Positions 7,491 to 16,731 of a stretch of DNA of 32,755 nucleotides are shown here, one piece after another (within the stretch, counting starts at the first letter, position 1; each line of letters starts with the position of its first letter). The stretch lies in the NCBI GenBank assembly GCA_946482545.1, contig CAMLRX010000050.1, positions 1 to 32,755 of the forward strand, in the 5' to 3' direction. The notes under the pieces were generated by a model. That model was given only the letters and a program-made list of their open reading frames with translations. It was not told the DNA's origin and made no database searches. Both the position numbers and the translations under genes were made by a program. This DNA is from an uncultured Flavihumibacter sp. GTDB lineage: Bacteria > Bacteroidota > Bacteroidia > Chitinophagales > Chitinophagaceae.

Positions 7491-8765
7491 TTACTCGTAG
7501 CGTAGCGCCTCTATCGGGTTCAATCTTCCCGCCTTCATCGCAGGATACAACCCTGCCACCAGTCCAACAACAGAGCAGATCAGCACGCCGTAAAACACCC
7601 ACATCCAGGGCACCACGAACCCGGTACCCAATACCATGGAAAACAGGTTACCTACCAGTATTCCCAGTATGATACCGAATGCCGCGCCCAGCAGGCTGAT
7701 AATGATCGCTTCCAGCAGGAACTGCTTCCGCACCGTGCTCTGGTTCCCGCCGATAGCCTTGATAAGCCCCACTTCTTTTGTTCTTTCAGAAACCGATACC
7801 AGCATGATGTTCATCAACCCGATGGCTGCGCCAATCAGTGTTATCAATCCAATTACAGTAGCTGCCAGCGTGAGCATGCTCGTACTCTGAATGGCCATTT
7901 GCGCGAAGCTGTCGCTTTTATCGAGGTAGAAATTATCGCCTTCCGTGGTAGCGAGTTTGCGTATGGGACGCAATACAGCCTGGGCCTCGCCCATGGCTTC
8001 GTCTACCAAACTAACCTCCGGCACTTTAACACCGATCAGATAGGAACGGCCGGAGCTGAAGAAGCGGCGGATATTGTTGTAAGAAGTGATTACAATATTG
8101 TCGCGGCTGAAACCGAAAGTAGATCCTTTGGCATCCAGCACGCCAATGATGCGGTAAGGTATATTGTTCACCCGCACCGTTTTTTCAATTGCGGAACCGG
8201 CATTTTTACCGAAGAGCTTGGTCACTACATCCATACCCACCACACAAACATTACGCCCGCTTTCCACGTCCAGTTCGTTGAGACCGCGCCCGGTACTCAC
8301 GGTATATCCATTCAGTTCGAGGTAGTTCTCGTCTCCGCCATACAATCTTACTGTGGGATTCGTTTTTTTGCTGTTCGCGCTCACAATGGCATCATTTCCT
8401 CCCGAGATGGAGATGCCCACTGCTGCGGGGAACTGGTATCTTTTTTTGAATTCAACGGCCTGATCGTGGGTGATGATTTTCCCTTCGTTCGACTTCTTAA
8501 TTTTCTTCGCGCCCTTTTCAGATTTGGTAACTTCCCTACTATTCCCCCCCATATTCCTGTTCACTTCACGGAACCGCACGGTAAAACCGTTCGCGCCCAT
8601 GGCGGAAAAGCTTTCCGTAAACTTCTGTTCCATCGCCGTGATGGCTGTGATGATCCCCACCAGCGCCATGATCCCGAATGCGATGATGGCCACTGTGATG
8701 CCCGTCCGCAGGCGATTGCCCCGGATGGTTCTGTAAGCAAGTGAAAAGATGTCCCTGAATTGCAT
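7491..8765 (-). CDS. ABC transporter permease, MacB/FtsX type
   Basis: 424 aa. An N-terminal TM helix (about 21-44) is followed by a large periplasmic MacB-like core domain (about 45-300). Three C-terminal TM helices form the FtsX domain, with [15 protein letters not shown] as the typical coupling segment before the third helix. Such permeases pair with a LolD/MacB-type ATPase for lipoprotein release, efflux or mechanotransmission rather than import. No ATPase or membrane-fusion gene is adjacent, so the partner is encoded elsewhere. The gene is flanked by two copies of a 33 bp repeat and by hairpin-rich DNA. The function cannot be narrowed further. Confidence 0.93.
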   Translation of the reverse strand: MQFRDIFSLAYRTIRGNRLRTGITVAIIAFGIMALVGIITAITAMEQKFTESFSAMGANGFTVRFREVNRNMGGNSREVTKSEKGAKKIKKSNEGKIITHDQAVEFKKRYQFPAAVGISISGGNDAIVSANSKKTNPTVRLYGGDENYLELNGYTVSTGRGLNELDVESGRNVCVVGMDVVTKLFGKNAGSAIEKTVRVNNIPYRIIGVLDAKGSTFGFSRDNIVITSYNNIRRFFSSGRSYLIGVKVPEVSLVDEAMGEAQAVLRPIRKLATTEGDNFYLDKSDSFAQMAIQSTSMLTLAATVIGLITLIGAAIGLMNIMLVSVSERTKEVGLIKAIGGNQSTVRKQFLLEAIIISLLGAAFGIILGILVGNLFSMVLGTGFVVPWMWVFYGVLICSVVGLVAGLYPAMKAGRLNPIEALRYE

Positions 8766-8783
8766 GAACGTGTGTTTCTGTTT

Positions 8784-8813
8784 TAAAGATAGGACAAAAA
8801 ACGAGAGGGCAAA
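8784..8813 (-). promoter_or_regulatory. Candidate promoter of the ABC permease gene
   Basis: On the minus strand TTTG (8813-8810) is followed after 18 bp by TATCTTTA (8791-8784), one mismatch from TAnnTTTG, and lies close upstream of the ATG at 8765. It implies a very short leader. Confidence 0.45.
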
Positions 8814-8887
8814 CCGGTGGAGGGAAGAGCGGTTGAGGAGCGGGATGCGGGGAGGATGTTTCTCGCAACGGTGCCTGCTTCCTGCTG

Positions 8888-8920
8888 CCTGCTTCGTTCC
8901 TCGCAGCCTCGCAGACGCAA
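8888..8920. repeat. 33 bp dispersed repeat, copy B
   Basis: Same word as copy A at 7222-7254 with a single mismatch (GTTCC for GTACC). It is embedded in a segment bounded by two CGCAACGG words (8864-8871 and 8915-8922). Confidence 0.7.
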
Positions 8921-8976
8921 CGGTGAAGGAGGGAATGTCTATAGGTTGAAGCGATGGAGGTTAACGGGTTAAACAG

Positions 8977-9025
8977 CCCGGTGGCACCGCTATAGCGGTG
9001 GCACCGGGGACCGTGTTTTCACGGT
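8977..9025. repeat. Compound palindromic repeat with two hairpins
   Basis: CACCGCTATAGCGGTG (8985-9000) is a perfect 16 bp palindrome flanked by direct copies of GGTGGCACCG (8980-8989 and 8997-9006). ACCGTG-TTTT-CACGGT (9010-9025) forms a second hairpin. The arrangement resembles dispersed palindromic (REP-like) repeats rather than a gene-specific site. Confidence 0.6.
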
Positions 9026-9044
9026 GTTAGCCGGTATTCAAGAA

Positions 9045-9087
9045 AATGTCTCGCAAACGTTGCGCCGTAGCGTCGTTGCGAGACATT
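9045..9087 (-). terminator. Strong hairpin after nuoN, candidate nuo operon terminator
   Basis: Perfect 12 bp arms AATGTCTCGCAA/TTGCGAGACATT separated by 19 nt. On the minus strand it begins 30 bp after the nuoN stop and its right arm continues as ACATTTTCTTG, giving a short T-tract. It could equally be one unit of a dispersed palindromic repeat serving as terminator. Confidence 0.5.
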
Positions 9088-9117
9088 AATAAATTCAAAA
9101 AAGAAAATACTTCTCTC

Positions 9118-10497
9118 CTAGAAATAAAGATAATTCAGCAGCAACTGCGGCCATACGCCTATCAGCACAATAATACCCGCAACCACTATCAGCAGGGCTT
9201 TGAAGCCACCGGAAACAGGGGCTACCTCTGCCTCTCCGTCTCTGAAGTACATGGCCTGGATCACCCTGAAATAGTAGTATACTGAAATGGCGGCGCATAC
9301 AATAGCTACGATCACCAGCCAGAAATAGGTTCCGGATTTAATGGCTGCGGTAAGCATATAGTATTTCGCGAAGAAGCCCGCCGTTAAAGGAATACCTGCC
9401 AGTGAAAGCAGAAATATAGTGATCACGGCTGCCAGCAGCGGATTGCTTTTCGCCAGTCCGTTAAACCCTTCAAAAGTATAATCCTTCATACGGATGAGCA
9501 CAGCGAAAATACCGATGGTAGCCAGGCTGTATGCCGCAGCATACAGGATGATGCCTTCCTTCGCGAAATCATTCAGGGTAAAGATGGCGAACATCATAAA
9601 ACCGGCTTGTGCGATACTCGAATAAGCCAGCATTCTTTTTACACTCTGTTGGAAAACCGCCGTAACGTTTCCAATGATCAGCGTGGCTGCGGTAACAATC
9701 GCCACCAGCAGTTGCCATTCTTCTTTGGCGGCACCGAAAGAGCGTTCAAACAGGCGCACAAAACCTATGAATGCTGCCGCCTTCACGATTGTAGCCATGA
9801 AGGAGGTGAATACCGTTGGTGAGCCGTCGTACACGTCCGGGGTCCAGAAGTGGAAAGGCGCGGCGGAGACTTTGAATGCCATGGAGATGAGCAGCAGTAT
9901 CAGGCCGGAAGCCATGAGCGGCGTCAGTTTACCAGCACCTACTGCGATGGTATCGATAAAGAAAGTTCCTTTCGCCCCGTAGATCAGGGCGATCCCCATC
10001 AGCATAATGCCCGTGGAGAAAGCGCCCATCAGGAAATATTTCAGGGAAGCCTCATTGCTTTTCAGGTTCTTTTTATCGCTTCCAGCCAACACATACAATG
10101 GAATGGAAATGATTTCAATGCCCAGGAACAACATCAGCAGTGATCCGAAGGAGGAAACGATACCCACGCCGGCGAGTATAAAGAAGATCAGCGCGAAATA
10201 ATCGGCGGCATTGCTTTTGTTGCCCACTTTGGTGATGTCGTTGCCGGAAAGCAACACATACACCAGTGTAGATGCGAAAGCGATGGTGTTGAAGAACAGG
10301 CCGAACCTGCCAAAATCCAGCATGCCATGCGTATCAATCTTAAAGAAAGCGCTGTGGTAAGTTTCCCAAACGTTGGCTCCGAGCAAAACCAGCAGACCGG
10401 CGATGGCAAGCGAGCGGATGGCAGATGACTGTTTCAGGAACAAGCCCCCGAACATCATGATCACACCCCAGATAGCAGAAATAATAATTGCGTTCAT
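9118..10497 (-). CDS. nuoN: NADH-quinone oxidoreductase subunit N
   Basis: 459 aa antiporter-like membrane subunit of complex I, about 13-14 TM helices. Family features include the conserved helix region KVSAAPFHFWTPDVYDGSP with its Lys and aromatic residues, and FQQSVKRMLAYSSIAQAGF (the lysine of the proton channel helix). It is the last gene of the operon, 16 bp after nuoM, with a strong hairpin just downstream. Confidence 0.98.
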   Translation of the reverse strand: MNAIIISAIWGVIMMFGGLFLKQSSAIRSLAIAGLLVLLGANVWETYHSAFFKIDTHGMLDFGRFGLFFNTIAFASTLVYVLLSGNDITKVGNKSNAADYFALIFFILAGVGIVSSFGSLLMLFLGIEIISIPLYVLAGSDKKNLKSNEASLKYFLMGAFSTGIMLMGIALIYGAKGTFFIDTIAVGAGKLTPLMASGLILLLISMAFKVSAAPFHFWTPDVYDGSPTVFTSFMATIVKAAAFIGFVRLFERSFGAAKEEWQLLVAIVTAATLIIGNVTAVFQQSVKRMLAYSSIAQAGFMMFAIFTLNDFAKEGIILYAAAYSLATIGIFAVLIRMKDYTFEGFNGLAKSNPLLAAVITIFLLSLAGIPLTAGFFAKYYMLTAAIKSGTYFWLVIVAIVCAAISVYYYFRVIQAMYFRDGEAEVAPVSGGFKALLIVVAGIIVLIGVWPQLLLNYLYF

Positions 10498-10513
10498 AAT
10501 CTATTTTCGCTGA

Positions 10514-11977
10514 CTACAAATTGATTTTGATTCGTTCCATGATATTGGTCACTGTATCCTGACTCAGATCGAACAACGGTTGCGGATAAACGCCAAAGTA
10601 CAGGATCACAATTACCAGGATACCCAGCGCGAGTTTCTCGTTCCCGCCCAATGTATACCCGGTGGCAGTAAGCGTATTGGTGTTACCGTAAAATACTTTC
10701 TGCACCATATTCAAAGTATAGATCGCAGCGAGGATTATGCTCAATCCCGCCACTACCGTGAATACCACATTATATTGGGTGATGGTGGAAGAGAATATGC
10801 CGTTGAACATCAGGAACTCACCCACGAACGCGTTGGTAAGGGGCAGCGCGATGTTCGCGAACGCCAGCACCACCAGGAAGATGGCCAATACCGGAGAACT
10901 TTGTGCGAGCCCGCCGAGTTCACTCATTTTACGGGTACCATATTGTCTTTCGATCAGTTCCACCACGATCCAGAGCCCGATGATGTTGATGCCGTGGTTG
11001 AACATCTGGAGGATGGCACCTTTCATGCCGGCTTCGGTATATGCGAAGATGGCCACGCACATCAGCCCGATGTGGGCGATGGAAGAATAAGCCACCAGTC
11101 GTTTGATGTCATCCTGTTTAATGGCGATCAGCGAAGCGTAGATCATCCCGATCACGGCCATTGAAGTAGCGGTGTCACCCCACATATACGTACCGTAAGG
11201 CAATACGGGCAGCAACCAGCGGATCAGCGCGAAAACGCCCATCTTCACCATTACGCCGCTCAGTACCATGGTAACCGCCGTGGGCGATTGCTCGTAGGTA
11301 TCTGGCTGCCAGGTATGGAAGGGGAATATCGGCATTTTGATGGCGAAGGCCACGAAGAACAGCCAGAACAACCAGCTTTGTTCTTTTACCGATAATTTAA
11401 GGTCATAGAAAGCATTGATGGCGAAAGTCTGATCCGGTGTCTGGAAATACAGGTAGATCAACCCGATCAGCATCAGCAGGGAACCCGCGAATGTGTACAC
11501 GAAGAACTTGAAAGTGGCCTGAATGCGTTTCTCCCCACCCCATTTGGAGCAGAGGAAGTAAGCGGGTATCAGCGCGATTTCCCAGCCAAAGTAGAACAGG
11601 AGCGCGTCCATTGCCATGAACACCAGTAAAAGTCCGGCCTGCGACAGCAGCATCAATCCGAAGAACTGGTTCGCATCCTTATACTTACTTTTCCAGGTGG
11701 AAACAAAGATCAGCGGGAAAGCGATGGCGGTCAGCAAAGCAAGAAGTTTTCCCATTCCATCCAGCACAAGGGTGAAACGGCTTCCAAGCATGGGCAACCA
11801 GGCGCAATCTGAAGACAGGTACTGGTATTTGTTGAACACGGTGATCCCCAACAGCGTCACCACCAGCGTGGCGATGGAGGAAAACAATGCCCATGATCGC
11901 GCGCCGTTCTCATTCTTGATGAAGAAGGCCGTCAACCCAGTGATCAAAGGAATTAAAAGAAGTAGAACCGGTATCAT
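10514..11977 (-). CDS. nuoM: NADH-quinone oxidoreductase subunit M
   Basis: 487 aa antiporter-like proton-pumping subunit. Diagnostic segments are WEIALIPAYFLCSKWGGE (conserved Glu of TM5), KMPIFPFHTWQPDTYEQSP and KQDDIKRLVAYSSIAHIG. It begins after an 81 bp spacer from nuoL that carries the AT-rich palindromic repeat; the other nuo junctions without a repeat are much tighter. Confidence 0.98.
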   Translation of the reverse strand: MIPVLLLLIPLITGLTAFFIKNENGARSWALFSSIATLVVTLLGITVFNKYQYLSSDCAWLPMLGSRFTLVLDGMGKLLALLTAIAFPLIFVSTWKSKYKDANQFFGLMLLSQAGLLLVFMAMDALLFYFGWEIALIPAYFLCSKWGGEKRIQATFKFFVYTFAGSLLMLIGLIYLYFQTPDQTFAINAFYDLKLSVKEQSWLFWLFFVAFAIKMPIFPFHTWQPDTYEQSPTAVTMVLSGVMVKMGVFALIRWLLPVLPYGTYMWGDTATSMAVIGMIYASLIAIKQDDIKRLVAYSSIAHIGLMCVAIFAYTEAGMKGAILQMFNHGINIIGLWIVVELIERQYGTRKMSELGGLAQSSPVLAIFLVVLAFANIALPLTNAFVGEFLMFNGIFSSTITQYNVVFTVVAGLSIILAAIYTLNMVQKVFYGNTNTLTATGYTLGGNEKLALGILVIVILYFGVYPQPLFDLSQDTVTNIMERIKINL

Positions 11978-11989
11978 TTGGTTGTGTTC

Positions 11990-12056
11990 AATTTTGGATT
12001 CTGAATGCTGGATTGTGAATTTGATCTTTCATTCAAAATTCAACATCCAAAATTTA
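11990..12056. repeat. AT-rich palindromic spacer repeat, nuoL/nuoM
   Basis: The left arm starting AATTTTGGATTCTGAATG is roughly complementary to the right arm TTCAAAATTCAACATCCAAA, giving a long imperfect hairpin. It fills almost the entire spacer between the two genes. The same words recur in the nuoK/L, nuoI/J and nuoC/D spacers. Confidence 0.7.
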
Positions 12057-12058
12057 TA

Positions 12059-13960
12059 TTATTTCTTTAAAAACAGTTGTATTGCAAAAAACACCAGGAT
12101 GCTCAATACCATCAGCAGGATATAACCTCCTACCTGGCCACTCTGCACCAGGCGCAACTGGCGGCCGCCATACTGAACGGCTTTGCCCACGCCATTCACG
12201 ATGCCATCCACAATGTATCTTTCAAAAATATTGTTCAGGAATTTAGCCAGCGCCATCAAAGGTTTCACGATGATGGTGTTGTACAGTTCATCCACATACC
12301 ATTTGTTCTCGAGCAGTTTGCCCACGCCGGTTTCTTCTTTTTCAGTTTTCTGGTATTTAGAGAATTTGCTGATAGCGAAGAAGATGATCAGCGCGATCAA
12401 TGCGGTACTGATGCCCATCATCACGATCTCTGTGGTATGATCGATGTGTGCGTGTTCACCCACAATCTTATTGGATCCGGCGAAGATAGGTTCCAGGAAA
12501 TGCTCCAGGTGGTGCGCGCCATGCGCGAATACTTCCGGAATACCAATGAAACCTGCTGTTACGGAAAGAACGGCGAGGATTACCAAAGGAATGGTCATGG
12601 CGGCAGGACTTTCATGCAGGTGGTGTTCCTGCTCGTGCGTACCACGGAACTTGCCGAGGAAGGTCATCGCGTAAAGACGGAACATATAGAATGCGGTCAT
12701 CAAAGCACCGGCCATTCCTATATAGTACAACACAGGATTGTGCGCGAATGCACCCATCAGTATATCATCTTTCGAGAAGAAGCCGGAGAACGGAGGTATA
12801 CCCGCTATCGCCAGACAAGCCAGTAAGAAAGTAATATGTGTGATCGGAAGTTTCTTTTTCAGTCCGCCCATATTGCGGATATCCTGTTCGTGGTGCATGG
12901 CGTGAATTACGGAACCCGCGCCCAGGAACAACAGCGCCTTAAAGAAAGCGTGTGTCATGACGTGGAAAACAGCTCCGGTATAAGCGCCTACGCCGAGACC
13001 GAGGAACATATAACCCAACTGGCTCACGGTAGAATAGGCGAGCACTTTTTTGATATCGTTCTGCTTCAATGCGATCGTGGCCGCGAAGATGGCCGTAGCC
13101 AGACCAATGATGGCGATCACGTGTTGTGTAACGGGCGCCATGGTATAAAGCACATTGCTTCTTGCGATCATATAGATACCTGCGGTTACCATCGTTGCCG
13201 CGTGGATCAATGCAGAAACCGGCGTTGGACCCGCCATCGCGTCGGGTAACCAGGTGTACAAAGGTATTTGCGCACTTTTACCCGTAGCGCCAACGAAAAG
13301 CAGCAGGGTAATGATGGTAATATCCGTAGCGGAAAGCAATTTCAGTTTCTCAGGGTCGAAAACTTCACCGTAGGTAAGTGTTCCCAATTTAAACAACAAC
13401 CAGAACACAGCCAGCAGGAACCCTAGATCACCAATACGGTTCATGATGAATGCCTTCTTCGCCGCGTTGTTGTAGTCGTTGTTTTTGAACCAGAACCCGA
13501 TGAGCAGGTAAGAACAGAGTCCAACCCCTTCCCAACCAATGAACATGATCAGGAAGTTCCCGCCCATCACCAGCAACAGCATGGAGAACACGAACAGGTT
13601 CAGGTAGGCGAAATACCGCGCGAAATGTTCACTCTTTTCCTCGTGCATGTATGCCGTGGAATACAGGTGAATCAGGAACCCAACCCCGGTGATCACCAGC
13701 AGGAAGATCGAAGAAAGCTGATCTACCTGGAAGGAAAACGGTATTTTAAACTGTTCGATGTTGATGAACTGGAACAGGGTGGCCACGGTGTTATGCCCCG
13801 ATTTCACTTCGAAGAAAAGCACGAGGCTCACAATGAACGATGCGAGGATGGACCCGCTTCCAATGATACCCACGGCGGATTTCGACAACTGGTTGCGCAG
13901 CAATCCGTTGAGCAGGAACCCAACCAGGGGGAAAAGCGGTACTAAGTAAACTAGGTTCAT
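12059..13960 (-). CDS. nuoL: NADH-quinone oxidoreductase subunit L
   Basis: 633 aa, the largest antiporter-like subunit. Features are GWEGVGLCSYLLIGFWF (conserved Glu), KSAQIPLYTWLPDAMAGPTP, the HAATMVTAGIYM helix, KQNDIKKVLAYSTVSQLGYM, and a C-terminal extension ending in a TM segment (ILLMVLSILVFFAIQLF). This fits the lateral amphipathic helix plus TM anchor that braces the proton-pumping arm. Length is normal for the family. Confidence 0.98.
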   Translation of the reverse strand: MNLVYLVPLFPLVGFLLNGLLRNQLSKSAVGIIGSGSILASFIVSLVLFFEVKSGHNTVATLFQFINIEQFKIPFSFQVDQLSSIFLLVITGVGFLIHLYSTAYMHEEKSEHFARYFAYLNLFVFSMLLLVMGGNFLIMFIGWEGVGLCSYLLIGFWFKNNDYNNAAKKAFIMNRIGDLGFLLAVFWLLFKLGTLTYGEVFDPEKLKLLSATDITIITLLLFVGATGKSAQIPLYTWLPDAMAGPTPVSALIHAATMVTAGIYMIARSNVLYTMAPVTQHVIAIIGLATAIFAATIALKQNDIKKVLAYSTVSQLGYMFLGLGVGAYTGAVFHVMTHAFFKALLFLGAGSVIHAMHHEQDIRNMGGLKKKLPITHITFLLACLAIAGIPPFSGFFSKDDILMGAFAHNPVLYYIGMAGALMTAFYMFRLYAMTFLGKFRGTHEQEHHLHESPAAMTIPLVILAVLSVTAGFIGIPEVFAHGAHHLEHFLEPIFAGSNKIVGEHAHIDHTTEIVMMGISTALIALIIFFAISKFSKYQKTEKEETGVGKLLENKWYVDELYNTIIVKPLMALAKFLNNIFERYIVDGIVNGVGKAVQYGGRQLRLVQSGQVGGYILLMVLSILVFFAIQLFLKK

Positions 13961-13969
13961 AATATTTCA

Positions 13970-14017
13970 GCAAGTCAAAAATTCAAAATAAAAGGATTCT
14001 GAATTTTGGATTTTGAA
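13970..14017. repeat. AT-rich palindromic spacer repeat, nuoK/nuoL
   Basis: It contains TCAAAAATTCAAAATAAAA and then TTCTGAATTTTGGATTTTGA, the same vocabulary as the other nuo spacer repeats. It spans nearly the whole 57 bp gap. Confidence 0.55.
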
Positions 14018-14374
14018 TTAGTTTTTCAGTCGGTTCAAAAAGTTCACATCCACGGAGTGCGTATTCCTGAACATCATAACGATGATGGCGAGTCCTACGG
14101 CCACTTCAGCGGCGGCCACCACCATGATGAAGAATACGAACAACTGGCCTTCAATTCCCGCATTCGCGGCATTCACCACGTTCGCCGCGGCATCTCCCCC
14201 TTTCAGCGCCAGTTGGTGGTGCATTTTGGAGAAGGCGATCAGCAACAGGTTCACGGCATTCAGCATCAGTTCCACACACATAAAAATGATGATCGCGTTG
14301 CGACGCGTAAGCACACCAATCACACCTATGCAGAACAGGGCGACGGCTACGAATATGTAATAATTGATCGGCAT
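14018..14374 (-). CDS. nuoK: NADH-quinone oxidoreductase subunit K
   Basis: 118 aa from ATG 14374 ([17 protein letters not shown]), the usual start of the family and 16 bp after nuoJ. An upstream in-frame start at 14419 would run into nuoJ and is less likely. Three TM helices. The two conserved acidic residues of the proton channel are visible in [15 protein letters not shown] and [14 protein letters not shown]. Confidence 0.97.
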   Translation of the reverse strand: MPINYYIFVAVALFCIGVIGVLTRRNAIIIFMCVELMLNAVNLLLIAFSKMHHQLALKGGDAAANVVNAANAGIEGQLFVFFIMVVAAAEVAVGLAIIVMMFRNTHSVDVNFLNRLKN

Positions 14375-14390
14375 AATTCGGTTGTTGGGT

Positions 14391-14891
14391 TTAATCTTTT
14401 TTACCAATGACAACTGCACCCACCATAGCGCTCAGGAAAAGGATGCTGCTTATTTCAAAAGGAACCACATAATCAGTGAAAAGGGTTTTGCCCAGTTGCT
14501 GGATCAGCCCGATGTTCCCGCCATTCAACTGGGTGATGTTCTTCTGTACTTCAGATTCGCGGAGCGCCGCCACCAGGATCAGCATCAGGCTCGATCCGGC
14601 AATGCCTCCCGCTAGCTTCAGCCATTTGTTCTTCTGCGGCTCTGTATCGGCGTTCAGGTTCATCAACATGATCACGAACAGGAAAAGCACCATGATGGCG
14701 CCGGCGTAAACAATCAGGTTCACGATGGCCAGGAACTGCGCGTTCAGCAAAATGTAATGCCCGGAAATAGCGAAGAAGGTAATGATAAGCAACAGTACAC
14801 TGTGTACCGGGTTCTTACTGAGTACCACGCCGATGGCGCTCCCCAAAGCAAGTACCGTTAGAAACCAGAATAGAATTTGTGTGATGCTCAT
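14391..14891 (-). CDS. nuoJ: NADH-quinone oxidoreductase subunit J
   Basis: 166 aa, five TM helices. The conserved [18 protein letters not shown] helix with the pi-bulge region of TM3 is clear. It is separated from nuoI by an atypically long 184 bp spacer with palindromic repeats, and followed at 16 bp by nuoK. Confidence 0.97.
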   Translation of the reverse strand: MSITQILFWFLTVLALGSAIGVVLSKNPVHSVLLLIITFFAISGHYILLNAQFLAIVNLIVYAGAIMVLFLFVIMLMNLNADTEPQKNKWLKLAGGIAGSSLMLILVAALRESEVQKNITQLNGGNIGLIQQLGKTLFTDYVVPFEISSILFLSAMVGAVVIGKKD

Positions 14892-14894
14892 TGG

Positions 14895-15072
14895 GTTTTA
14901 AGTTTTGGATTTTGAATGTTGGATTTTGAATTGAATGATGTTCTCATTCAACATCTTTGTCCGCCAACAGCAAAATCCTATATTCCTTTTTTAAATTTTC
15001 TTTTTAAATAAACAAATCCGCTACACCGCTCAACCGCCCCATCCAAAATTCAACATTCAACATTCAAAATTC
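14895..15072. repeat. AT-rich palindromic spacer repeats, nuoI/nuoJ
   Basis: The left cluster (14900-14935; AGTTTTGGATTTTGAATG then TTGGATTTTGAATTGAA) and the right cluster (15040-15072; CATCCAAAATTCAACATTC and CATTCAAAATTC) are inverted relative to each other. They bracket about 100 bp of AT-rich DNA with no gene. Confidence 0.65.
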
Positions 15073-15075
15073 TTC

Positions 15076-15603
15076 CTATTCCCCTTTCGCTTTCGCATAT
15101 CCTTCCGGATCAGTTTTAGGATTCGGGATCAGCAGTTCTTCTTTGCCATACACGAACCCTTTCCGCTGGTAATTTGCCGGAGCGAAGGTTTCGGAAAGAT
15201 AGATCGCGTCTTTCGGACAGGCTTCTTCACACAAGCCACAGAAGATGCAGCGCAGCATATTGATCTCGTACTTCGCCGCGTACTTTTCTTCCCGGTACAG
15301 GCTCTCCTCCCCCTTCTGCCTTTCCGCCGCTTCCATGGTGATGGCTTCGGCCGGACAGGCTACGGCGCACAATCCACAGGCGGTGCATTTCTCACGACCT
15401 TCCTCATCACGGTTCAGCACGTGCAGGCCACGGAACACGGGGCTGAACGGGCGCTTCTCCTCCGGATAGCTGATGGTGGGCTTCTTTTTAAAGAAGTGCT
15501 TCAGCGTTACCGCCATGCCTTTGAGGATGGAAGGCATATAGATCTTCTCCGAAAATGTCATCGGGCGACGATCTACAGACTGGGATCTATTGGTCAGTTG
15601 CAT
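15076..15603 (-). CDS. nuoI: NADH-quinone oxidoreductase subunit I
   Basis: 175 aa peripheral-arm subunit with two [4Fe-4S] ferredoxin motifs: CTACGLCAVACP (C73, C76, C79, C83) and CIFCGLCEEACP (C119, C122, C125, C129). These correspond to clusters N6a and N6b, which pass electrons from NuoG towards NuoB. It starts 18 bp after nuoH. Confidence 0.98.
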   Translation of the reverse strand: MQLTNRSQSVDRRPMTFSEKIYMPSILKGMAVTLKHFFKKKPTISYPEEKRPFSPVFRGLHVLNRDEEGREKCTACGLCAVACPAEAITMEAAERQKGEESLYREEKYAAKYEINMLRCIFCGLCEEACPKDAIYLSETFAPANYQRKGFVYGKEELLIPNPKTDPEGYAKAKGE

Positions 15604-15621
15604 AATTTCAGTTTTAAAGTG

Positions 15622-16695
15622 CTATTTCTTCAGCCACAATACTACGGCTCCGGTAATAATCATATTCACGAGCGCCAAAGGTATCAATCCTTTCCAGCCC
15701 AGGTTCATCAGTTGATCGTAACGGAACCGGGGAATTGTCCAGCGCACCCACATGAAGAAGAAAATGAACATGCAGGTTTTCACCAGTAAACTCAGTACCT
15801 GGAGCAATGCGAGCCAGTTCCCGCCGATCGATTCACCCAGCGCGATGTCTTTCACGAACGGGATATCGTATCCGCCCCAGAACAGGGTCGCCATGATCAC
15901 ACTGCTGATGAACATGTTGATGTATTCTGCGAACAGGTAGAAACCTAGTTTCATGGAAGAATATTCCTGGTGGTAACCGAAGTTCAGTTCACTTTCCGCT
16001 TCGGGAAGGTCGAATGGTGTACGGTTACATTCCGCGAATGCGCAAACCAGGAAGATGAAGAAGCCAAGTGGTTGATACAGCACATTGTACCAGGTATCGA
16101 TCTGCTGGCCCACGATCGTTTTCATGCTGAGTGATCCTGTGAGCATCAGCAGGGCGATCAGGGAAAGGCCCATGGGCAGTTCGTAGGAGATTACCTGCGA
16201 AGCGCCACGGAGCGCGGCCATCAGGGAGAATTTGTTGTTGGAGGCCCAGCCACCGATCATGATGCCATATACACCCATACTCACCACACCGAACACGAAC
16301 AGTATCCCGATGTTGATATCTGCTACCTGCAAAGGAATGGTGCGTTCCACGCCGTTGAACGTAAAACTAAGGTCGCTGCCCCAGGGAATCACGGCGCTGG
16401 TCATCATCGCGGTGAGCATTGCCAGTCCGGGTCCGATAATGAACAGGAACCTGTTAGACGTATTGGGTACGATCTCTTCCTTCATAAAAAGTTTAAGTCC
16501 GTCGGCGAGCGGCTGCAATATCCCGAAAGGACCCGCGCGGTTGGGACCGAGACGATCCTGGATAAAACCGGCCACTTTCCTTTCAGCATAGGTTTCGTAC
16601 ATAGCGATCACCAGGCTCACCCCGATGATCACGGAGATAAGCGCTGCTTTTTCGATGATGAAAGCCCAATCGATGGCCAATAACGTAAGGTGCAT
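15622..16695 (-). CDS. nuoH: NADH-quinone oxidoreductase subunit H
   Basis: 357 aa, about eight TM helices, forming much of the quinone chamber. Conserved segments are AERKVAGFIQDRLGPNRAGP (loop 1), CAFAECNRTPFDLPEAESEL (the acidic E-channel loop) and GFHQE-like GYHQEYSSMKLG. It lies 36 bp after nuoG. Confidence 0.98.
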   Translation of the reverse strand: MHLTLLAIDWAFIIEKAALISVIIGVSLVIAMYETYAERKVAGFIQDRLGPNRAGPFGILQPLADGLKLFMKEEIVPNTSNRFLFIIGPGLAMLTAMMTSAVIPWGSDLSFTFNGVERTIPLQVADINIGILFVFGVVSMGVYGIMIGGWASNNKFSLMAALRGASQVISYELPMGLSLIALLMLTGSLSMKTIVGQQIDTWYNVLYQPLGFFIFLVCAFAECNRTPFDLPEAESELNFGYHQEYSSMKLGFYLFAEYINMFISSVIMATLFWGGYDIPFVKDIALGESIGGNWLALLQVLSLLVKTCMFIFFFMWVRWTIPRFRYDQLMNLGWKGLIPLALVNMIITGAVVLWLKK

Positions 16696-16731
16696 TCTAT
16701 TGAATTGTTTCTGTTCTAATTTGAATTCTGC

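Larger units (their letters stand above)
8766..9117. other. 352 bp non-coding region downstream of the nuo operon
   Basis: No gene seen. It holds, from left to right, the permease promoter, repeat copy B, and three successive hairpins at 8985-9000, 9010-9025 and 9045-9087. The last lies 30 bp after the nuoN stop. Confidence 0.6.

Noticed and set aside
7899..8744. Long plus-strand open frame opposite the ABC permease
   Set aside because: Antisense shadow; His-rich low-complexity translation without family resemblance.
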